64,000 bases of DNA, from the NCBI RefSeq assembly GCF_022024115.1, contig NZ_CP091792.1:1426001-1490000 (forward strand). The letters are read 5' to 3'. The translations under genes were made by a program, and so were the position numbers. The stretch comes from Prevotella communis (GTDB lineage: Bacteria; Bacteroidota; Bacteroidia; Bacteroidales; Bacteroidaceae). Positions within the stretch are counted from its first letter, which is position 1. Each line of letters opens with the position of its first letter. The notes under the pieces are model-generated. The model made no database searches and had not been told where the DNA came from. It worked only from the letters and a program-made list of their open reading frames with translations. Of the stretch, positions 12,092-20,728 are shown piece after piece.

Positions 12092-14518
12092 ATGAGTGTA
12101 CATTATATTTATTATAAGGATGGGGCGAAGAGGATGCGCCCTGTCCTCACGAGAGAGGAGTATCTGAGTCTGAGGAATGGCGGCGAGCAGCGGCGGTTGG
12201 TGGAGCGTATCCGAGCAGGCGAGGAAGGTCTGAAATCGAAGCTGGTGCAGATGAACTACTCGTGCCTGCCCAATGAAGACGGCTCGCTGAAGGGCTCAAA
12301 GACGATGAGCACCACGGTGGGCATGGATATAGACCACCTGACCAAGGAGGAGATGCCCGCGGTGCGTGAGCGCATCTTGCAGAAGAAGGAGGAACTGGGT
12401 CTGCTGATGCTGGAGGAGAGTGCCCGCGGCGGTGGTTATCACCTGGTGTTCCGTCGCCGTCCGGAGCTATCGCAGGAGGAGAACCTGAAGTGGGCGAGTG
12501 AACTGCTGGAGGTCAAATACGACGATGGTGCTAAGGACATCACGAGGGTGTTTTTCACGACAACGGGGAGCGCCGAGGATCTTTTATTTCTGGATGATGA
12601 GATATTCAGACTCACCCCCAGCCCCTCTCTGCTCAGAGAGGGGAGTGGTCAGACTCAAGGACAATCACAAGTAGCTGAACTATCTACGCCCCTCTCTCAC
12701 AGAGAGGGGATGGGGGAGAGTCTTCTATCTACGCCCCTCCCTCACAGGGAGGGGATGGGGGAGAGTCTGCTGGGGGAGAGTCTTCTTCTTTTCCCCTCTT
12801 CTTACCACGGCATCCCCTTCACGGATATCATCCGGAAGTACTGGGAGCTGAACAACCACGGGTTTGAACCGACCATTGGCGACCGCGACACGCTGACCTA
12901 TCAGTTGGCCTGCGACCTGAGGCATATCTGTGGCAAGAACGCCGACTGGCTGGATCAGGTGATTCCCTGCTACAACGGGTTCCCCGAAGAGGAGAAACGG
13001 GCGAAGATTAAGAGTGCACTGAGTTCGGAGTACAACGGATTTCCGCAGAGGCTGCGCAACACACTGAATGCCTTAACCTCTCCCGACCTCCCCAAAGGGG
13101 AGGAGGGCCTAGCGGATGAGGATGACAGTGAAGATGCGGTAGCAAATTCTTCACTTTTCACTCTTCCCTCTTCCCTTAAGCGAATGCCGATGGGCATCCG
13201 CGACTCCATCGATGCCGTCGGTCCTCAGCTCTCCATGCCCGTTATCACCGCCATCTGCCCCTGTATCGGCACGCTGGCCACGGGCGTGACGCTGGATGTG
13301 CACGGGCAGAAGCGAGGGCTGAACCTGATTGCCTATATCGCCGGCGACTTTGCCAGCGGCAAGGGTGGCATCGACCCCGTGGTGGAGGCGTGGATGAGTG
13401 AGGTGCAGGCGCTCGACAAGATGTACCAGGTGCAGGAGGACGAGTGGCGTGCCAAGAAGCGGGCGGCGAAGAATAAGAAGGAGCAGCCTGAGGAACCGAA
13501 ACTGCCCGTGCGCTGTCTGACGCTGAACAATACGGTGGCCAACCTGGCCGAGCGTCTGGCCAACACGGAGGGCAAGCACGCCTTCTCGTTTACCCCCGAG
13601 GCCGATACCGTGGCGCAGAAGTGGAAATCCACGATGAGCGACTTCTCCGTGATGCTGCGCCAGAGCTACGACGGTACGAAGTACGAGCGTGAGGCCCGCA
13701 GTGCTGACGCGGTGAACGTGCATATCGACAAACTGCTGTGGAACGTGTGTATGTGCGGCACGCCCGATGCGCTGTATCGCGTGGTGAACAACTACACCGA
13801 CGGTTTCCAGAGCCGTATCGCCGTGGCCCGCACGCCCGATAACACCTTTGCACCGCTGCAGGACAAGCCGCCTGTGCTGACCGACCGCCAGCGCGACCGC
13901 ATCCAGCAGATAGCCCATCTGTTGCCGCTGATGTATGGCGAGGTGGTGCTGCCCAAGCTGGAGGCCAAGGGCCGTGAATGGGTGGAGCGCATCCGACTGG
14001 AGACGATGAAGAACGACGACCGCACCCGTGCCCGTCAGCGCTTCCGCGTCTGCGTCACAGCCCAAAGAATGACGTGCTGTCTGATGCTCTGCAAGGTGTG
14101 CGAAAGCCTTATTCAGAAGCACGGGCTGACCGGAGCAGAGGCACAGTTGAAGCAGCAGCCGGGACTATGGAAGGAGATGCTGCTGAAGGCGCAGACGCTC
14201 ACGATGCTGGAGGTCTACGACGTGATAGCCGACTCGCTGCTGGAGAACGCGCTCTACTTCTTCCGCGACCGCATAGAGAACGCCTTCCAGAGTCGCGACT
14301 ATGCTGGCAATATGAACGGTGAGCGCACCAAGCGCGGCAAGAACGACTCCATCTTTGAGCGACTGGACATCCAGTTCTCTTTCGAGCAGGCTATGCAGCA
14401 ATCGGTGGCGGTGAAGGGTGCCAACGTGAACCATAACACCGTGCGGCAGATGCTGAAGAATTGGCGCAAACAGAAGCTCGTGGTACTGGAAGAGGATGGG
14501 AAGTATAGAAAGGTATAG
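12092..14518 (+). CDS. BT4734-like / DUF3987 primase-helicase-like protein, copy 1
   Basis: This 808-aa protein has a BT4734-like N-terminal domain (about residues 45-165). Its pattern MDID, GYHLVF, KDITRVFF is compatible with the three active-site motifs of archaeo-eukaryotic primases. A DUF3987-type second half (about 365-790) carries the P-loop-like GDFASGKGG near 417. Between them (about 172-235) lies a Pro/Ser/Glu-Gly stretch encoded by palindromic repeats. Such proteins are annotated in Bacteroidetes elements and are likely involved in DNA replication. It is followed by a GGTCA array and two small genes. Confidence 0.8.
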   Translation: MSVHYIYYKDGAKRMRPVLTREEYLSLRNGGEQRRLVERIRAGEEGLKSKLVQMNYSCLPNEDGSLKGSKTMSTTVGMDIDHLTKEEMPAVRERILQKKEELGLLMLEESARGGGYHLVFRRRPELSQEENLKWASELLEVKYDDGAKDITRVFFTTTGSAEDLLFLDDEIFRLTPSPSLLREGSGQTQGQSQVAELSTPLSHREGMGESLLSTPLPHREGMGESLLGESLLLFPSSYHGIPFTDIIRKYWELNNHGFEPTIGDRDTLTYQLACDLRHICGKNADWLDQVIPCYNGFPEEEKRAKIKSALSSEYNGFPQRLRNTLNALTSPDLPKGEEGLADEDDSEDAVANSSLFTLPSSLKRMPMGIRDSIDAVGPQLSMPVITAICPCIGTLATGVTLDVHGQKRGLNLIAYIAGDFASGKGGIDPVVEAWMSEVQALDKMYQVQEDEWRAKKRAAKNKKEQPEEPKLPVRCLTLNNTVANLAERLANTEGKHAFSFTPEADTVAQKWKSTMSDFSVMLRQSYDGTKYEREARSADAVNVHIDKLLWNVCMCGTPDALYRVVNNYTDGFQSRIAVARTPDNTFAPLQDKPPVLTDRQRDRIQQIAHLLPLMYGEVVLPKLEAKGREWVERIRLETMKNDDRTRARQRFRVCVTAQRMTCCLMLCKVCESLIQKHGLTGAEAQLKQQPGLWKEMLLKAQTLTMLEVYDVIADSLLENALYFFRDRIENAFQSRDYAGNMNGERTKRGKNDSIFERLDIQFSFEQAMQQSVAVKGANVNHNTVRQMLKNWRKQKLVVLEEDGKYRKV
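12609..12789 (+). repeat. In-frame palindromic repeats inside DUF3987 copy 1
   Basis: One left half and two right halves of the repeat family (CCCCCAGCCCCTCTCTGCTC and ACGCCCCTCCCTCACAGGGA types) are translated as LTPSPSLLREGSG, TPLSHREGMGES and TPLPHREGMGES. The frame stays open, adding about 60 residues between the domains. A different palindrome, CTCCCCAAAGGGGAG, is translated near 13089-13103. Confidence 0.85.
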
Positions 14519-14556
14519 TGAATAGTGAAGAGTGAAAAATTTGCTACCGCATTGGC

Positions 14557-14588
14557 GGTCAAAATGGTCAAGGTCATTTGGTCAAAAT
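14557..14588. repeat. GGTCA satellite array of module 2
   Basis: GGTCAAAA (14557), GGTCAA (14566), GGTCATTT (14572) and GGTCAAAA (14580) give four units of the element 2 sequence. They lie about 40 nt after the DUF3987 stop and 6.8 kb from element 2. Confidence 0.8.
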
Positions 14589-14617
14589 CGATTTTATGAA
14601 TATTGAAATTTAGAATT

Positions 14618-15004
14618 ATGAATTTAGAATTAAATAATTCGCAGGAATGCTTTGTGTTGCTCTGGCGCAGGCTGGAGCGCACGAGGCGCCTCCTCGGAGG
14701 TCAGTGTAAGCGGTATTGCATCCGCAATGTGTTGAAGGCATGGTTTGGCAGCGAAGCCACCGACGATTTTATCTGGGAGGTGTGTCACATGGCTGTGGTT
14801 GACGACGAGCCTCAGGAAGGCTGGAACGAGCTGCCGATACCGAGTCTTTATCCGCGCAAGCACCGTGAACTGTTGCGTGCTATCGTGGCTGTAAAAACGG
14901 GCGTCAGCTATCGGAAAGTCAATCTGAAAGCGCTCGATAAGGCTTATAGTGAAGCCTTTCCAAATAGTACACCAATAAACGTAAATAAAAAAGGAAAAAG
15001 GTAA
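14618..15004 (+). CDS. Unknown 128-aa protein downstream of DUF3987
   Basis: ATG 14618 (MNLELNNSQECFVLLWRRLE) is chosen over an upstream TTG. The protein is basic and helical (RTRRLLGGQCKRYCIRNVLK) with a middle region DDFIWEVCHMAVVDD and a basic C-terminus (VNKKGKR). No family is recognised. It lies just after the GGTCA array and 9 nt before the lysozyme-like gene, so it should be part of the same unit. Confidence 0.6.
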   Translation: MNLELNNSQECFVLLWRRLERTRRLLGGQCKRYCIRNVLKAWFGSEATDDFIWEVCHMAVVDDEPQEGWNELPIPSLYPRKHRELLRAIVAVKTGVSYRKVNLKALDKAYSEAFPNSTPINVNKKGKR

Positions 15005-15013
15005 AAAGTAAAA

Positions 15014-15430
15014 ATGATTAGTCGAGGAATAAGAAATAATAATCCGCTGAATATAAGACGTTCAAAGGATAAATGGCAGGGCTTGAAGGCCTTGCAGACA
15101 GACCCTCAGTTCTGTCAGTTTGAAACAATGCCGTATGGCTGGCGTGCAGCTTTTAAGATGTTGACGCGTACATACTATCATGATTACAGGCTCTATACCA
15201 TCAGGGCGATAATCAACCGGTGGGCGCCGCCTAATGAGAACAACACGAAGCGGTACATCGAGAATGTATGCAGGCTGACGGGCATCGGAGCCGATGAGCC
15301 CCTGGGCATCCCCAGTGATAAGCCCGCCCGCTGGATTATGCTGGGTGCTGCCATGGGCATTCAGGAGTGCGGTCTGGAAGGCTTCGACTGGTTCGCCATG
15401 CTGCGCGGCTGGATGATGGCGAGGGAATAA
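15014..15430 (+). CDS. Phage structural protein P5 / lysozyme-like protein
   Basis: The 138-aa protein starts MISRGIRNNNPLNIRRSKDK, the hallmark of proteins annotated as 'structural protein P5' with a lysozyme-like fold. It also contains FCQFETMPYGWRAAFKMLTR and a segment around YTIRAIINRWAPPNENNTK that match this group. It has no signal peptide. A role in peptidoglycan cleavage is likely by family, and export would need a holin-like partner. It closes the module 2 unit, in the place where module 3 has a DUF5675 protein. Confidence 0.75.
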   Translation: MISRGIRNNNPLNIRRSKDKWQGLKALQTDPQFCQFETMPYGWRAAFKMLTRTYYHDYRLYTIRAIINRWAPPNENNTKRYIENVCRLTGIGADEPLGIPSDKPARWIMLGAAMGIQECGLEGFDWFAMLRGWMMARE

Positions 15431-15439
15431 AGAATTTGT

Positions 15440-15499
15440 AATTGCGAACTATTGCAAACGAAAATGTTTGGATAGTTCGCTTTTTTCATGTACCTTTGC
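15440..15499 (+). promoter_or_regulatory. 60-bp terminator-promoter repeat, copy 1
   Basis: The inverted repeat GCGAACTAT...ATAGTTCGC is followed by TTTTTT and -7 TACCTTTG. All 60 bp recur at 18411-18470, on the other side of the M16 gene. Confidence 0.9.
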
Positions 15500-15525
15500 A
15501 AAACGAAATCAACCGTAAGTAAAAA

Positions 15526-18372
15526 ATGAAACTGATATTACTGACCGTACTGCTGACGATGTGCAGCACTGGGGCTTTCTCACAGAAAAGGGAAAGCCTG
15601 AATCTGGAGATGATTGACAAACAGGCGATTCCTGAGGACACGATGGTGCGACGGGGGGTGCTGGACAACGGACTGACGTATTATGTGCGCAAGAACGACA
15701 GTCCGAAGAAACTGGCGTATTTCTACCTGCTGGTGAAAGCGGGGTCTGTGGTGGAGCAGGACAACGAGCGAGGCATAGCCCACTTCGTGGAGCATATGCA
15801 GTTTAAGGGCACAAAGCATTTCCCTGGCAGCATCTTTCAATTTACTCAGCGCCACGGACTCCAGTTTGGCCACGACACCAACGCCTTCACGGGCTTTACG
15901 ACGGTGCGCTACCAGTTGAATGGGATTCCCGTGGACGACGCGGTGCTGATGGACTCCTGTCTGTTGCTGCTGCGCGACTGGGCCGGCGATGCCACGATTG
16001 CCGCCAAGGACGTGGAGAGCGAGCACAACGTGATTGTGGAGGAACGGCGCACCAGGATGATGCCCTCGTTTGTACGGCAGTTGCAGAACGACTTCTACAA
16101 TAACTCCATCTATGCCCGACGTTCTCCCATCGGCGATATGGACATCGTGAAGAACTGTACGCAGCAGTTGGTGCGCAACTTCTACGACCGCTGGTACCAG
16201 CCTCAGAACCAGGCCGTGGTGCTGGTGGGCGATTTTGATGCAGATGAGATGGTGATGAAGGTGAAGAAGATGTTTGGCGACAGAAAGCGGGGCAAGACGG
16301 TGTCACCTGCGGTGCCCGCCATCCCTGACAGCGAGACCAAGTATCTGCTGTATACTGAAAAGCAGCAGCCCTTCGCCTCTCTTTGCTATCTGCTGAGGTT
16401 GGCTGGGGATACGGCGAAGCACCATACCGTGGGAAGCATGAAGACGGACGTGGTGCGTGATGAAATCAGGATGGCGATGGAGATGAAGCTGAAGAGTCTG
16501 AGGGCGAAATATCCTGAACTGATAGACGGTAGCGTGATGTCGGTGAATGTGGCCGACCTCAGCGATAAGTTGTGGGTGCTCAACCTGTCGGCACCCCAGG
16601 ACCAGTGGCGACACACGTTGGAGTTGCTGGCCATGCAGGTGGAACTGATACGTCGGAAGGGATTTGGTGACGACTACTGGAAACAGCGGAAAAACTATAT
16701 CTGGCCGGACTACAATGCCGACTCTACAGCCATCGTCTTTGTGGACACGGTCTACGCAAAACACCCCAACAGTCTGGGCAGTACACAGCATGTGGAGAAA
16801 TGCCTGGCCCATTTCTTCAACGGCGACGCCATCATACCCGATATGGAACGGCATCTGGTGGACCGTCACCTGAGGAATACCATCACCGCCGACGAACTGC
16901 GCGAGGAATTCTGCAGGATGACCAGCGGACGCAACATGATGATAGGCGTGATGCTGCCCGACAGCGCCATGATGCCTGGGCGCGAGGAGGTGGAGGCCGT
17001 ATGCCAGCGCGTGAAACAGATGAGCGATGAGGAGTTGGCCGAGATAGAGGCGGTACAGCAGAAGAAGCTGGACAGAATCAATGTGGACAGTCTCGACATC
17101 CCAACAGTTCCAGGTACCGTTGTCAAGAAAAAGGTGCTCAACGACAGCATCAGCGAGGTGTTGCTGTCGAATGGCGTGAAGGTAGTGTTGATGAAGCAGA
17201 AGACGGAGCATCATCTGGTGAACTTCATGCTCCGTCGTCCGCAGGGCTATAGCATGTTGGCCGATGACGACATCAACTTCCACGACATGCTGGGCAGTTG
17301 CCTGAGAAAATACAGTTGCTTTAACGGGTACTCGAACGTTGTTGTTGAGGCATTTGATGATACTTATGACCATATGGCCAAGTGGGAACCAGGTGACAGC
17401 CTGAACCTGGACAGGGTGGAGTGTACGCTGAAGATGCTCTACAAGTCGCTGACCACGGACGAGATAGACTCCGTGGAGTTTGCCGAACAGAAACAGAAGT
17501 TGCAGACGTCAGTGGCGAACCTGTCGACCCCATTGGCACAGTCGGCCCTGAAAGTGGGAATGATGATTTTGAAGGACACCAGGCGACAGGTGACGCCATC
17601 GGCCGAGACGATAGCCAACTACGACATCGGCCACTTCCGTGAGGTAGTCCGCGAATACTTCTCTAATTTCAACGGAGCAGTGATGGTGGTGCAGGGCGAG
17701 TATGACACCGACAGCATCATGCCCCTGATACTGAAGTACGTAGGTGCCCTGCCATCGAAGCCGGAGCGCGTGAAGCGGACGGTGTGGCCGTCGGACCACT
17801 ACAAGACGGAGAACAGCGTGATGACGGAGAAGATAGAGACCCCAGCGCCCATTTGTCAGACGTTCCTGTTCTACACCTGGGAGAAAGGCTACAAGTACAC
17901 CCAGCAGACCCATGCCCATAATGAGGTGCTGAAGAGCGTGCTGGCCAACCAGCTGTTCCAGACCCTGCGCGTGCAGCACAGTGATGTTTACACCCCACAG
18001 ATCCAGATGGAGGATGCCCTGCTGCCCGTGCCCAAGATGAGGTATGTCATCAGTTATGCCTGCGACCCCACCCAGCGCGAACGTATAGCTGAGGACGTGA
18101 AGAGCATTGTCAGGGACATGGCCGAGGGCAACCTGATTACGCAGGACATGATAGACAGCTATGTCAAGTCGCGCGAGAAGGTGCAGGACGCCTACAAAGG
18201 CAATGAGTACACCAGGCGTCGTGACTACCTGACGCAGGAACTCAACGGCATCGTGGTGAATCAGGGCGACCTGACCTATATCCGACAGGTGACGCCGAAG
18301 TCGCTGAAAGCCTTTGTGAAGCAGTTGCTCAAGAAGGGCAACCTGCACGTGGGCTACCTGACAAGCGAGTAA
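15526..18372 (+). CDS. M16 family zinc metallopeptidase (exported)
   Basis: This 948-aa protein has a signal peptide (MKLILLTVLLTMCSTGAFSQ). The first M16 domain carries the inverted zinc motif HFVEH at about residues 86-90, and the third ligand Glu probably lies in ESEHNVIVEE about 75-80 residues on. A second, inactive-type M16_C half extends to the end (YSNFNGAVMVVQGEYDTDSI region). The length equals the usual two-half insulinase/pitrilysin-like family, which degrades peptides in the periplasm. It is monocistronic, between two identical 60-bp terminator-promoter repeats. Confidence 0.92.
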   Translation: MKLILLTVLLTMCSTGAFSQKRESLNLEMIDKQAIPEDTMVRRGVLDNGLTYYVRKNDSPKKLAYFYLLVKAGSVVEQDNERGIAHFVEHMQFKGTKHFPGSIFQFTQRHGLQFGHDTNAFTGFTTVRYQLNGIPVDDAVLMDSCLLLLRDWAGDATIAAKDVESEHNVIVEERRTRMMPSFVRQLQNDFYNNSIYARRSPIGDMDIVKNCTQQLVRNFYDRWYQPQNQAVVLVGDFDADEMVMKVKKMFGDRKRGKTVSPAVPAIPDSETKYLLYTEKQQPFASLCYLLRLAGDTAKHHTVGSMKTDVVRDEIRMAMEMKLKSLRAKYPELIDGSVMSVNVADLSDKLWVLNLSAPQDQWRHTLELLAMQVELIRRKGFGDDYWKQRKNYIWPDYNADSTAIVFVDTVYAKHPNSLGSTQHVEKCLAHFFNGDAIIPDMERHLVDRHLRNTITADELREEFCRMTSGRNMMIGVMLPDSAMMPGREEVEAVCQRVKQMSDEELAEIEAVQQKKLDRINVDSLDIPTVPGTVVKKKVLNDSISEVLLSNGVKVVLMKQKTEHHLVNFMLRRPQGYSMLADDDINFHDMLGSCLRKYSCFNGYSNVVVEAFDDTYDHMAKWEPGDSLNLDRVECTLKMLYKSLTTDEIDSVEFAEQKQKLQTSVANLSTPLAQSALKVGMMILKDTRRQVTPSAETIANYDIGHFREVVREYFSNFNGAVMVVQGEYDTDSIMPLILKYVGALPSKPERVKRTVWPSDHYKTENSVMTEKIETPAPICQTFLFYTWEKGYKYTQQTHAHNEVLKSVLANQLFQTLRVQHSDVYTPQIQMEDALLPVPKMRYVISYACDPTQRERIAEDVKSIVRDMAEGNLITQDMIDSYVKSREKVQDAYKGNEYTRRRDYLTQELNGIVVNQGDLTYIRQVTPKSLKAFVKQLLKKGNLHVGYLTSE

Positions 18373-18410
18373 AACAGGCACTTGTGCAAATTTTTGCAAA
18401 CTGAAAATAC

Positions 18411-18470
18411 AATTGCGAACTATTGCAAACGAAAATGTTTGGATAGTTCGCTTTTTTCATGTACCTTTGC
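18411..18470 (+). promoter_or_regulatory. 60-bp terminator-promoter repeat, copy 2
   Basis: This copy is identical to 15440-15499. Its -7 TACCTTTG is 4 nt before the ATG at 18474, so the mRNA would be nearly leaderless unless another start or upstream transcription is used. Confidence 0.85.
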
Positions 18471-18473
18471 GAC

Positions 18474-19136
18474 ATGAATCAGATGTTGATGATACTCACA
18501 CAGCGCGAGTTGTTCCTATTGATAATAGGTGCACTGACCTACATGGCGCTGTTTGTAGTGACCTGGCAGAACAGCCGTCGCAAGGTGCTCTCTTTGCAGG
18601 AGCGTTTAGACAAGGTACGCGCCATGCAGGAGGTGGCCGATGTGGAGGCCAACCGCCAGAAGATAGAGGAGCTGGAAAGACTGATACAGAAGTTGGGCTC
18701 CGAGAACTCGCTGCTCCGCCTGGAACTGGAGGAGAAGAAAGCCAAGTTGGACTATGCCAACACGATGGCCCGCATTGAGAGCGAGAAGCGCGAAAGGGCC
18801 GAGGGCGACATCTTCCGTTCGGAGGTGTATCTGAGGATACAGCGGCTGGCAGCAGAAGGCCGGAGCATGGGCGAGGAAGACTGGCAGCAGTTGGCCATGT
18901 TGGTAGACAGCGTCTACACTGGCTTCTCGGAGAAGTTGTACAGCCTCTACAAGCTCACCACCTACGACTACCATGTGTGTCTGCTGGTGAAGATCCACGT
19001 CCTGCCCAAGGATATAGCGCTGCTCACGGCCCATTCCAAGGAGAGCGTCTCTACCAGCAGGAGCCGGCTCTATCAGAAAGTGTTTGGCAAGAAGGGATCG
19101 GCCAAGGACTGGGACGATTTCCTGCTGTCGATATAA
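18474..19136 (+). CDS. Membrane-anchored coiled-coil protein with HTH-like C-terminus
   Basis: The 220-aa protein starts MNQMLMILTQRELFLLIIGA and has one N-terminal TM helix (about residues 10-30). A long coiled coil follows (about 35-115). The C-terminal domain (about 125-220) contains YDYHVCLLVKIHVLPKDIAL and SKESVSTSRSRLYQKVFGKK, which looks like the DNA-binding C-termini of Bacteroidetes TPR/HTH regulators. A membrane-tethered regulator is inferred and no ligand is suggested. Its promoter is shared in sequence with the M16 gene. Confidence 0.65.
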   Translation: MNQMLMILTQRELFLLIIGALTYMALFVVTWQNSRRKVLSLQERLDKVRAMQEVADVEANRQKIEELERLIQKLGSENSLLRLELEEKKAKLDYANTMARIESEKRERAEGDIFRSEVYLRIQRLAAEGRSMGEEDWQQLAMLVDSVYTGFSEKLYSLYKLTTYDYHVCLLVKIHVLPKDIALLTAHSKESVSTSRSRLYQKVFGKKGSAKDWDDFLLSI

Positions 19137-19172
19137 TATAGAATAAGGTATAATCATTAAAACAATAAAGCT

Positions 19173-19625
19173 ATGATCGATTATCTGTTGGCCAATATGT
19201 GGCAAATATGGGCTGTAATAGCCGTCTTGGGCCTGATACTTGAGTTGACATCGGGCGACTTCTTCCTCATGTGTATTGCCATCGGTGCGGCAGGAGCTGC
19301 CATCACGGCACCCTTCGCCAATATATACTGGCAGATTGGCGTCTTTGCGCTGGTCACGCTGGTCAGTCTGTTTCAGGTGCGCCCCTTCGTGCTGCGCTAC
19401 CTGCATCGCAACGACAGCAAGTGCGTGAGCAATGCCGATGCGCTGTTGGGCCGCAAGGGACGCGTCAGTGAGACCATCCCAGCAGGCGGTTTCGGCTATG
19501 TGGCCATCGATGGTGACCAGTGGAGGGCCGTGGCTGTCAACGACGAGGAGATAGCTGCCGGTACACGCGTCAGGATCGTGAGCCGCGAGAGCACCATCGT
19601 CACCGTGGAACTGTTGACGGATTAA
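19173..19625 (+). CDS. NfeD family membrane protein
   Basis: The 150-aa protein has three or four N-terminal TM segments (IWAVIAVLGLILELTSGDFF, then IAIGAAGAAITAPFANIYWQ). A C-terminal OB-fold (about residues 85-150) carries ALLGRKGRVSETIPAGGFGY and VAIDGDQWRAV. NfeD proteins pair with SPFH/stomatin proteins, and an SPFH gene lies 40 nt downstream. The pair is a classic conserved operon in membrane microdomain or stress biology. Confidence 0.9.
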   Translation: MIDYLLANMWQIWAVIAVLGLILELTSGDFFLMCIAIGAAGAAITAPFANIYWQIGVFALVTLVSLFQVRPFVLRYLHRNDSKCVSNADALLGRKGRVSETIPAGGFGYVAIDGDQWRAVAVNDEEIAAGTRVRIVSRESTIVTVELLTD

Positions 19626-19665
19626 AATCATCAATTAATTATAAACTCTTTAATAACTAAAACGT

Positions 19666-20619
19666 ATGGATTTATTTTTCTATTTCCTCATTGCCATTGC
19701 CATTGTGGCTGTTATCATTGTGAAGATGGCGCTGGTCATTATCCCACAGTCGGAGACCAAGATTATTGAGCGACTGGGACGTTATCATGCTACGCTGAAG
19801 CCTGGTATCAACCTGATTATCCCGTTTATCGACAAGGCCAAGAACGTGGTGGTGCTGAAATACGGTCGCTATGTCTATTCCAACAATATCGACCTGCGTG
19901 AACAGGTGTACGACTTCCCTAAGCAGAACGTGATTACGAAGGATAATATCCAGATGGAAATCAACGCGCTGCTGTATTTCCAGATCATGGACCCCTTCAA
20001 GGCTACCTACGAGATCAACAACCTGCCCAACGCTATCGAGAAACTGACACAGACCACGCTGCGTAATATCATCGGTGAACTGGAGCTGGACGAGACGCTG
20101 ACATCGCGCGATACCATTAATACGAAGTTGCGCGCCGTACTGGACGACGCCACGGATAAGTGGGGCGTGAAGGTGAACCGCGTAGAACTGCAGGATATCA
20201 CACCGCCATCATCTGTGCTGAATGCCATGGAGAAGCAGATGCAGGCCGAGCGTAACAAGCGTGCGCAGATCCTGACCTCTGAGGGTGAGAAGGCTGCCGA
20301 GATCCTGGCTTCCGAGGGTGAGAAGACGGCTACCATCAACCGTGCTGAGGCTGCCAAGCAGCAGGCTATCCTGACGGCCGAGGGTGAGGCACAGGCACGT
20401 ATCCGCAAGGCTGAGGCCGAGGCACAGGCCATCGCGCTGATTACTGAGGCCGTGGGCAAGAGCAGCAACCCCGCCAACTACCTGCTGGCCCAGAAATATA
20501 TCCAGATGCTGGAGCAGTTGGCCCAGGGCGACAAGACCAAGACCGTATACCTGCCTTACGAGGCTACCAACCTGATGGGCAGCATCGGCGGTATCAAGGA
20601 TTTGTTCAAGAGTGAATAA
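19666..20619 (+). CDS. SPFH/Band 7 (stomatin, paraslipin-like) protein
   Basis: The 317-aa protein has one N-terminal TM helix and the SPFH core: VIIPQSETKIIERLGRYHAT, FPKQNVITKDNIQMEINALL and WGVKVNRVELQDITPP. An Ala/Glu-rich coiled coil follows, with repeats such as SEGEKAAEILASEGEK, and a C-terminal oligomerisation part. Stomatins form large membrane rings and work with NfeD, encoded just upstream. A long hairpin at 20645-20697 probably ends the operon. Confidence 0.92.
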   Translation: MDLFFYFLIAIAIVAVIIVKMALVIIPQSETKIIERLGRYHATLKPGINLIIPFIDKAKNVVVLKYGRYVYSNNIDLREQVYDFPKQNVITKDNIQMEINALLYFQIMDPFKATYEINNLPNAIEKLTQTTLRNIIGELELDETLTSRDTINTKLRAVLDDATDKWGVKVNRVELQDITPPSSVLNAMEKQMQAERNKRAQILTSEGEKAAEILASEGEKTATINRAEAAKQQAILTAEGEAQARIRKAEAEAQAIALITEAVGKSSNPANYLLAQKYIQMLEQLAQGDKTKTVYLPYEATNLMGSIGGIKDLFKSE

Positions 20620-20644
20620 ATATTGAATATTGAACGAATAAATG

Positions 20645-20705
20645 AACGAAATGTAAAAGAAATACGCTTTTTCTTTTGCATTTCGTTACTTTTTTAGTAA
20701 CTTTG
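20645..20705 (+). terminator. SPFH terminator and dapA promoter
   Basis: AACGAAATG/CATTTCGTT, extended by an A-rich/T-rich stem, forms a long hairpin ending before a T run (20645-20697). The -7 box TAACTTTG for dapA lies at 20698-20705, inside the run-out. Confidence 0.7.
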
Positions 20706-20728
20706 CAGCCAAATTAGACTGCATACGT

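Noticed and set aside
13151..14122. Minus-strand frame opposite DUF3987 copy 1
   Set aside because: Composition is His/Leu/Arg-biased as expected from antisense reading, and the plus-strand gene is well supported.
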